Positions 1 to 8,627 of a stretch of DNA of 64,000 nt are shown here, in pieces. Made by a program: the position numbers and the translations under genes. Source of the DNA: Diplonema japonicum (taxonomy: Eukaryota; Euglenozoa; Diplonemea; Diplonemida; Diplonemidae); contig OZ025724.1 of NCBI GenBank assembly GCA_964019335.1, positions 397,001-461,000 of the forward strand, in the 5' to 3' direction. Position 1 is the first letter of the stretch; every line of letters starts with the position of its first letter. Under the pieces are notes generated by a model, which made no database searches, was not told the origin of the DNA, and saw only the letters and a list, made by a program, of their open reading frames with translations.

Positions 1-42
1 GAGAGAGAGGGAGAAAAGGAAAAGAGGGAAAAAAATATCAGT

Positions 43-480
43 CTAGTTCTTCACAAGCTCAACACCACCGAAGATGGTCATCAGAAGCCCGGCCACAAAG
101 GAGAAGGCCCTGTAGGGCTGCACGCCGAGGATGTAGGAGAAGGCTTGGATGTAGCGTGCGATGACGAAAGCCCAGATGAGTTTGATGTGCTGCTCGGTGG
201 TGTTCTTCGTGAGGCCGATCATAAGGTAGATGGCAAAGAAGATGGACTCGTTCTCGAGGGAGTTGGACACCACCCCGTGCAGGCGGCCGATGTCGATGGG
301 AGGCCCGTAGGCACCCAGGGTGACCTTGAACATGGTCCCGATGAGAGGGTGCATGGTGGTGTCCTCACCCACTTTGTACGAGCTCGTGATAAGCCTCGTC
401 CTCACAGTCAGAAGGTGAGTCACGCACATCTTGAGCCCGAGGAGCCCAGTCGCCTTACCAAGGGTGTTCATGTAGTCAGA

Positions 481-483
<3 letters not shown>
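43..483 (-). CDS. MAPEG-family membrane enzyme (microsomal glutathione S-transferase-like)
   Basis: A 146-residue integral membrane protein. The MAPEG hallmark is seen in the middle: RLHGVVSNSLENE, where the family has an R/H-x-x-N-x-x-E pattern that binds glutathione, followed by hydrophobic helices and ARYIQAFSYI, which matches the conserved R-x-x-H/Q-x-x-x-Y helix of MGST1-like members. Length equals the family norm (about 150 residues), with about four hydrophobic segments. Known members conjugate glutathione to lipophilic electrophiles or reduce lipid peroxides in ER or outer mitochondrial membranes; the substrate here is unknown. The ATG directly abuts a 31-nt A tract on the coding strand (484-514). 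Upstream lies a pyrimidine tract (568-601) ending in AAG near 561, a good trans-splice acceptor. The fold assignment is fairly sure; the exact activity is inferred. Confidence 0.82.
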
Positions 484-515
<32 letters not shown>

Positions 516-560
516 TGTGTGTTATGTGCTGTCATTTTTTTTTTTACATCAAACTCATGG

Positions 561-601
561 CTTACAACAAAAAAAGAAAAAAAAAAAAAGAGGGGGAGGG
601 G
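561..601 (-). promoter_or_regulatory. Probable trans-splice acceptor of the MAPEG gene
   Basis: On the minus strand a C/T-only tract of about 34 nt (601 down to 568) is followed by GTTGTAAG, giving an AG at 562-561, about 78 nt before the ATG. This is the arrangement used for spliced-leader addition. The leader itself cannot be seen in genomic DNA. Confidence 0.5.
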
Positions 602-1183
602 ATGAGTGGGGAACACCCCGTTGCAACATGCATGTCAATGCACGAGAAAAAAAAAGAAGAAAAAAAGAAGAAAGAAAAGAGGGGGAACATCAACGTATGA
701 ACCCTGTGTAAGGTAACCAGTGTCGGTGTGGGTTTGTGGTCGTAGTACTTACTTAGCACCACGGGTTACATGAGACCTCAGGAAACGGGGCTTTATCTTC
801 TTAAAAGAGGAAGAAGAACAAGCATCTCTGGACGTTCACTCACGCACGGTGCCCTCTCATGTTCTCATTCCTCACCTTCTCCTTGTTAGCAGACACCATT
901 GCCTTGAAGACCACCGTTGTAAAGGATCGATGTCCGGCATGTTGTGTTGCCTGAGGAACAGGTGGGCTGTGCAGGGTAGAGCTTAGCAATAACCCACCAT
1001 AAAGAAAGCGAGTGAGAGTGAGGGAGAAATAAAAGAGAAAAGAAGAAGAAGAGTATTCATAAAAAAAGGGGGGACGCGAAGAGGGGTGTGATCACAAAAA
1101 AAAGGGGGGGGGGGAAGAAGAAGAAAAAGGTGTCTTTGAAGGGAACCTGCAGTATGTGACAGGATCGCCTAACGACAATCAAC
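602..1183. other. Intergenic stretch, no gene seen
   Basis: Purine-rich and T-rich simple sequence, including GAAGAA and GGGGGG runs near 1030-1130. ORFs here are low-complexity and have no family resemblance. It separates the LINE remnant from the MAPEG gene downstream of it on the minus strand. Confidence 0.5.
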
Positions 1184-2839
1184 TCATCTAGTGTTTGATC
1201 CCTTCTGTCGTGGTAGTGCCTTAGGCCCGTCGTAGTATCTCATCAGCAGCTTGGGCGTGAAACCGACTAGCGAGTTGTTGAGGATGCAATGCGTTCGCAG
1301 TTGCTCCTCTAGGATCGGGTGGGTTGCCTTCGGGGACGCGAAGACCGGACGAGTGGAGTATCCAATGATGGAATGGCTGTGGAGCCCCAGGGTACGCAGT
1401 GAGTGTACTGACTTCTTAGTTTCTGCTGGAATCAGGTGATTCCCCGTTCCTGTTCTGTGTGCCCTGTCCAGGACGTTGAGGATTCTTCCGATTTTCCTAG
1501 CCCAGCATGCCAGGTCTTCACCACCCATGTGGATTCTCTCCGTTGCTATGAAGTCGACAGCAAGCTCCGCCTTGGACACTTGCCCTCCATCCTTGCCCCA
1601 TTTCAGGGCACTCAGCCATTTGAGGACAAACGGGATCAGCCCCGGGAAGTACTTCTTCCCCAGCCCGTGCTTGTGATACCAAATGAGGGGTTTCGGTTCT
1701 AATAGGTTTCCCGGTTGGAATGGTCTTTTCCAGAAGTGCAGATTGTCGTATCTGACCTGCTTCTCGGTGTGCAGGCTCTCGAGTTTCCCCGCAATTTCCG
1801 CAAACATCAGGTGTAGTTCCTTGACACTTGTCAGGCTTATGTCCATATCAGAGGTAATAATGCCGTGTAGTCGGGCGCAGCTTGGCCAGCTGACGTGGTC
1901 TTGCACCAGCCGAATGCGGTCAGTGTTGGTCGTTCTGCAGTCGGCGTGCGCTGGGCATTGCCAGATCGTATGTTGTAGTAGGGAGCTGGTCCCGTTCCCA
2001 ATGTTATATGGTGTGCCACACCCCAGGCATTTCGTATGTGAGCCGTTCATGTCGCCGTAAGCTCTGGGGTGTAGGGGAAGCATCGCGCCCGCAATGGCAC
2101 AAAGTATCCTCCTTGCTTTCTGTGGGTTGGTGGTCGTCACCTCGTTGTGGAGGAAGTTCGTTTTCTCCTCGTCAATGCCTGTTTCGACCCCCTGGTAGGT
2201 GTCTCGCTCTTCGGCCAGATCCTCACGTAGTTTGGCTTTCAGCAGCGTCCTGATCTCGTGTTTCAGGAGCTGTTTGCCTTGCGGTAGTATCTTCGTCTGG
2301 AAGTCCTTCCACCTTGACCCTATTTCTCGGAGCCATAGGTCTGCATTGGCAAATGGTCCCATCGGAAATGATGGAGAGCCTTGATCCCTTGCTCTCCTGT
2401 ACGCTTCCCAGCATGATATGAAAAGGGACTTGTTCGAATGTCGTGTGCAAAGTCGTCCCAGAGTAGAGATGGCCTTGTAGATCGCAGTAGAGTACGGGTC
2501 CAGGGTGTGTCCCTTATGGGCAATTCCCAGCAGGGCGCTGGAGGAGCGCATTGGGTTGCGGGCACCCCAGACGCAAAGAGTGATCCGCTTCTTCAATTTC
2601 TCCAGCCAAGAGTCCGGGATCGGGTCGAACAGGATGCCGTAGAAGGCGGATGGCAGGATGTTCTCTGCGATGATCCGTACCTTGCGATCGTGGTATAGCC
2701 TAGTTGAGGCGAGGCGTTCTATTTCGGCCAGGGCTTTGTGGACCCTCGAGTTATCCCTCCTGCTCGGCTGGAAGTAGATTTGTACCCCTAAGATTTGCAG
2801 ACTACTGGTCGTGGCAAAGGTCTCTCCGTTCAACTTCAC
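1184..2839 (-). mobile_element. 5'-truncated non-LTR retrotransposon, C-terminal part of the RT polyprotein
   Basis: An open frame of about 551 codons, starting at a GTG rather than an ATG. It begins in the region that follows the RT catalytic core: KLNGETF..SLQILGVQI is the usual thumb-entry sequence of LINE RTs. Downstream comes the basic linker with an R-rich helical segment (RVHKALAEIERLAS) and a zinc knuckle CLGC..H..C (KCLGCGTPYN then LLQHTIWQC), as found at the C-terminus of LINE ORF2 proteins. The catalytic YxDD palm and any endonuclease are missing, so this is a 5'-truncated copy, the usual product of incomplete reverse transcription. It has no internal stop and its CpG content is not visibly depleted, so it is not very old. 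It sits on the same strand as the host genes. It could instead be an exapted RT-derived gene. Confidence 0.7.
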
Positions 2840-3000
2840 ATTCCCCCGGAAAAAGAAGATATTTCATGTGACTCTTCGCCCACACATATGAAACCGTCCC
2901 GTCACGCCAGCTTCTCGTCGCACCTTCGGGTGCACCCTCGCTTCGTCCGGACGGCTACATTTTTACTCACAAAAAAGAACGGTGAAAAGAAAGAATAATA

Positions 3001-3240
3001 GCGCCCCATAGCCCCATATCTCTAAACCCTGTTTGGTCAATCCTGAACTTGCTCTGAGGGGAGGGGGCATCAGAGGGAATTTCAAGGAAACCTTTCTCAA
3101 GAATTATAGCGTTCAAGAACCAACCCTTCTGAGAGAGTTTTGTAAATGATTTTCGGGGGAGGGGGACTTATTTGTGGTCAGCACAATTCTTCTGCATCCT
3201 CCTAACGGAAGGGCACACGGGTTTTAGAGATATGGGGCGT
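3001..3240. mobile_element. MITE-like fold-back element
   Basis: Begins GCGCCCCATA followed by ATCTCTAAACCC and ends GGGTTTTAGAGATATGGGGCGT, the reverse complement of its own start (about 20 bp, with an 8-bp GCCCCATA duplication on the left). Flanks read AATA on both sides, a possible target-site duplication. No coding capacity. Confidence 0.6.
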
Positions 3241-3371
3241 AATAAGAAAGAGAAGGGGGGAAAAAAAGGGCGGGGAAGTAAGTGGTTTTCGTCTGGCAAT
3301 TCCTGTAAAGGCTTTGCGTAAAAAAGAGAGGGGAGGGAAATGAAGGGAAAATGCAATTTTTTTTTTTTTTC

Positions 3372-5753
3372 TTATTCTTTTTTACCAGTCAGGATTCGCA
3401 TGCTCTTCCCCTTGATGAGCACTGTACGCGTTGCCTGTCGTAGCCGTTCTTGCGCCCCCGACCCACCCGGACATGGCTCTTCTCCGATGAGGGTGACCAC
3501 TCTGTTATTCTCTTGGCATGCCTGGTTACGGAGAGTGAGTGAGAGCTTCCTGGTGGAAGGTTTCCGCGCGTCGAGTGTGGGCAGCTCGAGCCGACCAGCA
3601 CCATTTGTGGGGGAGAATACGGCACCGGAAGAGGTCACACGGCTAACTATACCCGGAACGTCCGGGGGTTCATCATCGATCACAAAGCTTTTTCGAGACT
3701 GGCTACGGGCAGACTTCGGCGAGGCATAAGAACCTCCTGAGAACGTTGACTGGTGTAGCTGTAGCTGCTGCTGCGACTTTGGGCTGGCGTTCTCGCCCAA
3801 GTCGTCCAAGGAAAAGGTAGCTTCGTTAACAAGATGCGACACCGACGGCGCCGGCGCCATCTTCGGAGACAACGGTTCGAAGGTCGCTACGGAACCCGTC
3901 AGCTTCACCACGTCCATGTGTGCCATCCTCCGGTCAAGTTCTTCGTTGATCGCATTTTCGAAATTCGAATTTGGGTACATCTCAAAGATGTTCAAGAAGT
4001 CCTCTTTTGTGAGCATGAACAGGTCGCACACTGTAACCGTCCGTACCGCGGCGGTACGCTTTGTCTCCCTTAGAATCGCGATTTCTCCAAACCAGGACCC
4101 GTCTTGCAGGATCACGACTTGCTTCTCCACTCCGTCCACTGGAACTAGCACCTCTACAGCACCGGAGGCAATGAAAAACATCTCCTTCCCTGTCTCTCCG
4201 ATTTCAATAACATGCATGTTCGGCTCCAACACGATCCGCATCAGCTTCTCTGCAAGCTTCGCCAGAATATACCCCTCTGCCGCTTGGAACATCGGTACTT
4301 GTCTCAAAAGCTTCAATCTTATCTGGATCCCGATCTTATTCTGCATGTAAGGCGGGAACAGCTCCAAGATCTCTGCGTAGTTAGACGTCGCTCCCTCACC
4401 GAAGATGAACGGGTAGATGCAGAAGGCTTCCTTTTGAACGGAAAGGGGGACCTCGTACCGCTTCATGAGCGACAGAAGCATGGATTTGATGTGCTTTTCC
4501 TTCTGCTCGACATGGTCGAGGGCCATGAAGTACACCGAGATGTTACCCAGGAACCACCCGAAGAACCCACTCCCAATCAGCATCAGGACGATCGAGAAAG
4601 ACTTCATTCGCGTGGAGTCGGAAATCACATCACCATACCCCACAGAGGTGGTGGTCTGGACCGCCCAGTACAGGGACTCGATGTAGTCGCCCATGTTGTG
4701 GTTCCGCTCGGCTGTCATCATATGGATGCAGGCTATGGTGTGGTGCATGCAGACTATCCAGACAACGCAGAACAGCGGGACGTGTCTTCGGTCGTACAAC
4801 GGGTTCGACGTCCTGAAGAGCGAAATACTGCGGATCATCTTCAGTGTCCTGACCAACCCGGTGATCCGGAACACGTTCACTGAGACGCCCAGCATCAGCA
4901 GGTCATACGGGATGGCCACGAAGACGTCGAATGCGAACCAGCTCTTTACGTACAACCGTTGCACTGCTGCCTTATCGTCGTCGATCAGCTGCCATCCTAT
5001 GAGTCTTGCTGTGATCAGCGTGGCATGGATCAGGACTAAATACATCAGTGTACTGGCGCTCAAAATGGCAAGCTCCACACCCGAAGGAGTTCGGTCTATC
5101 TGGTACGTGCAGACGAAGTAGGTGGTCACAGTGTACTCCACGACAGCGAAGAGGAGCCCTGCGATCTCGACACCTGTGATGTACCGGCACTCGGGGAGCA
5201 TTAATTGTGGCTCAACCTCCACTTCGTCATGCGTGGTGAGCTCGGATGAGCCTGACGTTTCGCCTATCGACCGCGCATCGGTGTCGTCGTTGTTCTGTTC
5301 CGTTTGTTGGTCGCGTTCCAACCGGTAGTTTCGGATTGATTCGTGCCGTGGAACGGGAAACGTGTCTGGTGTGCTGAGCTGTGCTGTGAGATCGCTGTTG
5401 ACTACGCTGCTTCCAAGGTCTTCGTAGTCGGCTGAGCAGAGGGACTCTCCTCTTTCAACTGACCCCCCCACAGACGGTGGGTGTGCTGAAGGTGGCGCCT
5501 TCGGTGCCATGGTTGCGAAGATGCTCCCGCGCTGTGAGCCGGATGCCTTGGAGCGCATGTCTTTGATCCCGCCTGTCTTCCACAAGGTCTTGCCCCATGT
5601 CGTCGTCTTTGAGGGGGTCACGGCCTTCGGGCCGTCTACCCGTTCGAGCAGCACTTCCAACGCATCCTCGATCTTGTTAAACTTTGCTGCCGTCCATTTC
5701 TTCACCTCGCTCAGCGTTGTCTGCCGCAGGTCGGGCTGCGACTCGTGTCGCAA
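3372..5753 (-). CDS. Voltage-gated-type K+ channel with a cyclic-nucleotide-binding domain (CNG/HCN/EAG superfamily)
   Basis: Open for 793 codons. Residues from about 190 to 410 hold six membrane segments. S4 is basic (VFRITGLVRTLKMIRSI, about 294-310). The pore carries TTTSVGYGD (367-375), a canonical K+ selectivity filter. A C-linker leads to a cNMP-binding domain around residues 485-605, with a phosphate-binding cassette FGEIAILRETKRTAAVRT (about 555-572). In that cassette the usual Arg-Ala pair is displaced by an insertion, so ligand binding is uncertain. The long N-terminus (1-185) and the C-terminus are Ser-rich and low-complexity. No ATG opens the frame at 5753 (the codon is TTG, preceded by A(41)); the first in-frame ATG is at 5558, giving 729 residues, and I prefer it. 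A pogo-like transposon lies just upstream (5816-7377), so the original 5' end may have been displaced. Confidence 0.88.
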   Translation of the reverse strand: MRHESQPDLRQTTLSEVKKWTAAKFNKIEDALEVLLERVDGPKAVTPSKTTTWGKTLWKTGGIKDMRSKASGSQRGSIFATMAPKAPPSAHPPSVGGSVERGESLCSADYEDLGSSVVNSDLTAQLSTPDTFPVPRHESIRNYRLERDQQTEQNNDDTDARSIGETSGSSELTTHDEVEVEPQLMLPECRYITGVEIAGLLFAVVEYTVTTYFVCTYQIDRTPSGVELAILSASTLMYLVLIHATLITARLIGWQLIDDDKAAVQRLYVKSWFAFDVFVAIPYDLLMLGVSVNVFRITGLVRTLKMIRSISLFRTSNPLYDRRHVPLFCVVWIVCMHHTIACIHMMTAERNHNMGDYIESLYWAVQTTTSVGYGDVISDSTRMKSFSIVLMLIGSGFFGWFLGNISVYFMALDHVEQKEKHIKSMLLSLMKRYEVPLSVQKEAFCIYPFIFGEGATSNYAEILELFPPYMQNKIGIQIRLKLLRQVPMFQAAEGYILAKLAEKLMRIVLEPNMHVIEIGETGKEMFFIASGAVEVLVPVDGVEKQVVILQDGSWFGEIAILRETKRTAAVRTVTVCDLFMLTKEDFLNIFEMYPNSNFENAINEELDRRMAHMDVVKLTGSVATFEPLSPKMAPAPSVSHLVNEATFSLDDLGENASPKSQQQLQLHQSTFSGGSYASPKSARSQSRKSFVIDDEPPDVPGIVSRVTSSGAVFSPTNGAGRLELPTLDARKPSTRKLSLTLRNQACQENNRVVTLIGEEPCPGGSGAQERLRQATRTVLIKGKSMRILTGKKE

Positions 5754-5764
5754 GGCTTCTTGCT

Positions 5765-5809
<45 letters not shown>

Positions 5810-5815
5810 TATATA

Positions 5816-7377
5816 CTGTAAAACAAAAATCACCGGAAGATAAAATGTCCGGAAGCTCTGGCGGTCCGGATATTTTTTCTTCCGGACATTTTTTTCCTGG
5901 GACCCCCCTTTTTTTTTTAAAGGGCTGGACCCGAAAACAGATGAAACTAGTGTCTGTAGCAAGAGAAAATCAAACGAAAATCAGAGAATTGAATTACGTA
6001 CTTTTCCAGATCCTGATTGTTTGCTTCTACCACAAGCTTGTTGAACCGAACCACTGTGCTTGCTTTAGGGTTGTTCTTATGCTTTGCGGGTTTGCGTCAT
6101 GGAGCCAATGTCCAGTATATCAGACTGGAAGCACCGCTTTGGTAGCTCCAAGGTCGATCCCCCTGCCGCACCCGTTACTGCGGGTCGCAAGCCTCTTCTG
6201 AACTAGGAAGAAACAACAAAGCTCTTTGTTTGGATCAGGTGCAGAACGGAAGGGGGTGCCGGTAGCAGCGTCGGGCATCTGCCTGTATGCAGAGGGCCAA
6301 CCAGCTGTGCTCCAAGCATGGCATCACAAGCCGCCGCCCAACAATAGGCGAGTCTAGCAGCCCCAAAGACACCCAACCAGCGAGGAGGTTCACAGGGATC
6401 AGGCCGGTTGACCTGGAACATGGACCAGCTGCTGCCACTGGGAAGAAGACGAAAAGGGGTCCCAAGGTTGTCAAGGTTAGGGATTTGGGACAAGCGTGCC
6501 GTCACCGGACAGTTTTGCGTTTCCCTGTCTGGTGGCAAACTGCACCCGCAGTTAATTTACACGGGAAAAACAGAACCAGCTCGCGGCAGGAAATACCCCG
6601 GGTCCGTCCCTCGTGTTGCACACCCCCCAAAAGGCTGGAGTTTAACAGCTTCGAAATCTCACTGGGCCACCCAGGAAACGCTTCGGCTCTGGGTAAAAGA
6701 TTTGTTTCTCCCCTTTGCTACAACCTCATCGAGTCATCGGGCTGAGCACCCACCGAGCCCATCCTACTCATCATTGATGACTACAATGTCCACACTACGC
6801 AGGCTTTTGTGAACCTGTTTTCAGAAACAAACGTTCACTTAGCGTTTGTCCCCCAGACCTCACCTATTTGTGCCAGCCCAAGACTTGCTGAGGCCGAGGC
6901 CAGGCGCACTGCCAAGACTGCGAAGGCAGCTGAAATGATTGTAAGTTAAGCAGCAAACAAGACGGCCAGACGTGCGGACAGGTAGCCCTTTCCTCGCCCC
7001 TTTTTTTAGTTTTATTGGTCGGGAAAAGTACTCTCCAACCTGCTGGGACGCAGCCATTGAAGGGTGCCTCTCACCTGAAGATATTCCCACTTGCAATATC
7101 ATTTCAGTCACCTGAAGAGGTCAGCATCTGGAGGAGTCGCGAGATATATCCTTCCCCTTTTTCGCTTTCGTCGGATTTGAATTTTATTTTTGCCGTTCTT
7201 AAGACTCCTGCAACAGAAATATAAGTTTTCCAGACACAGGGTACAGTCGTAGGACAGGCTAGGTACCCCCTTAGAAAAGTGCCCAAAAAAAAATGTCCGG
7301 AAGAAAAAATCACCGGATGTTTCGGCGGTCCGGATATTTTATCTTCCGGTGGATTTTTGTTTTACAGTATTTTATAT
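5816..7377 (+). mobile_element. pogo-like (Tc1/mariner superfamily) DNA transposon, copy 1
   Basis: A 1562-bp element with near-perfect terminal inverted repeats of about 75 bp that start CTGTAAAACAAAAATC and are flanked by TA on both sides (5814-5815 and 7378-7379), the target duplication of Tc1/mariner elements. Each TIR contains internal hairpins built from CCGGAAGATAAAATGTCCGG-type arms. Frameshifted plus-strand fragments between about 6400 and 6950 match pogo/Tigger DDE transposase: a stretch LHPQLIYTGKT, then GWSLTASKSHWATQETL (6630-6690), then the second catalytic region LLIIDDYNVHTT (6755-6800) followed by a V.FVPQTS segment. Several frameshifts make it inactive. It lies immediately 5' of the K+ channel gene. 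Confidence 0.8.
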
Positions 7378-7591
7378 TTTGCCCCCAATACCAGGATTAC
7401 CGGCTCTTCTGGCGTCCCAACACCATCAGACATCGGAAGATATCGTGCCCCCCCCCCCCCCCCCCTCTTAGGTAAGAAAGTGTGAGAAAAGCTAAATATG
7501 AACGGGGGGGGGAGAAAAATAAAAGCAGTTTTTTTTCTTCCTCCCCCTAATTGTACCCAACCCTTTTTTTTTTGATTTTTCTTTTCTTTCA
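7378..7591. other. Short spacer with a C tract
   Basis: Contains a C(17) run near 7448-7464 and purine-rich DNA. A short minus-strand frame, MSDGVGTPEEPV..., near 7360-7430 would have faced the channel gene before the transposon inserted. I see no support for it being coding. Confidence 0.3.
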
Positions 7592-8071
7592 TCACTCTGC
7601 CACGCTTACTGTCACAGCCTGGCCAGCCACGCGTTTGTTCTGCAGCGTCTTAATTGCAACGCCTACTGAGGGGAGGAAATTGTATGTCAGCAAGGCACAC
7701 GTTTCGAACAGCCTGATGTCAGCTATTGGTCCAGGAGCTGAGAAGACTTGCCTGATGTCCCCGGTCCCCGTGCCAGGAGCCAAGCCCCCGATTAGGATAG
7801 TTTTTGAAAAATGGCGTTTTACCTTCTTGGCGCCTGGTGCATCTCCCAGCCCCATCCATGAGAAGGCTTCCTCACCTCCGCACGAAATATCACTGTCTGA
7901 ATCGTGCCTTGTGCGCTTTTGGTCAATCTCTATGCTGTCAGACCTCCTCCTCTTTCTCTTCTTCTCTTTCTTCTTCTTTTTCACTTTTTTCTCCAACCCT
8001 TTCAGCTCATCCAGCAGCCTCTCGCGTTCTATCTTCAACAACTCCTCTTGTGCATGGTCCCTGGTACTCAT
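7592..8071 (-). CDS. RRM-domain RNA-binding protein with a basic coiled-coil N-terminus
   Basis: About 159 residues from the ATG at 8071 (MSTRDHAQEELL). The frame stays open further upstream, but that part would start inside the predicted acceptor tract. Residues 1-60 form a charged helix with Lys-rich runs (KKVKKKKKEKKRKRRR), a likely nuclear signal. A Ser/Asp-rich linker follows. The C-terminal 75 residues read as an RRM: TILIGGLAP is RNP2-like (beta1), then a helix GDIRQVFSAPGPIADIRLF, ALLTYNF in the RNP1 position and a final AGQAVTVSVAE strand. RNP1 lacks the usual aromatic pattern. Upstream pyrimidine tract and CAG at 8124. The role is probably in RNA processing; the partner is unknown. 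Confidence 0.68.
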   Translation of the reverse strand: MSTRDHAQEELLKIERERLLDELKGLEKKVKKKKKEKKRKRRRSDSIEIDQKRTRHDSDSDISCGGEEAFSWMGLGDAPGAKKVKRHFSKTILIGGLAPGTGTGDIRQVFSAPGPIADIRLFETCALLTYNFLPSVGVAIKTLQNKRVAGQAVTVSVAE

Positions 8072-8123
8072 CGTCCCATATCTTTTTTTTTTCTTCTTCT
8101 TTTTTTTTACCTTTCTATTTTCG

Positions 8124-8160
8124 CTGGAGACGCAGAGAGAGAAGAAAAACAAAAAAGCCA
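8124..8160 (-). promoter_or_regulatory. Probable trans-splice acceptor of the RRM gene
   Basis: Minus strand reads GCTTTTTTGTTTTTCTTCTC, a long pyrimidine tract, then TCTCTGCGTCTCCAG with the AG at 8125-8124, about 53 nt before the ATG at 8071. Confidence 0.5.
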
Positions 8161-8627
8161 AGAAGAAAATAAAAAACAAAAGGAGATACAGGATGTCTAA
8201 AAAAAAAGGGAGGGGGGGATTTCATTTTGCGTGTATAAACGAAAAAATGTTAACAAGGCTTGCTTTTGAGGTTAAAGGGTGTGAGCGCAAATTAAAAAAA
8301 AAGAAAGAAAGAAAGAAAAAGAGGGGAAAAAAAAAGGGGGGGGGATGGGGATGGTAAAGAAACCAGTGCGGGAAAAAGAAATACAAGAGACAATAAAGGA
8401 GCCCAGTGTTTAGTGGCGGCCTGCACAAGCACTGTCTACTTGACTACAGGATGTACTTCCTTATATCTTCGTGTTACTCCCACAACTTTAAAAGAAAAGA
8501 CCCATCGCATGGCTCGGGAGCTCCCCCCCCCCCCCCCCCCCCCCCGAGGTTGCCTTGAACACTATAGTATGAGGGGAAAGATTTATTTGCAAGAAAAAAC
8601 TACATTCAAAAGGAAAAAAAAGCCGCC
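8161..8627. other. Intergenic stretch, no gene seen
   Basis: A/G-rich simple sequence with a C(22) run at 8523-8544. ORFs here are low-complexity only. Probably the 3' UTR of the beta-helix gene plus the spacer. Confidence 0.4.

Noticed and set aside
7360-7440. Lost first exon of the K+ channel (MSDGVGTPEEPV frame) beyond the transposon
   Set aside because: Attractive because it has an ATG in line with the gene, but no family resemblance and the link across the A tract has an undefined frame.
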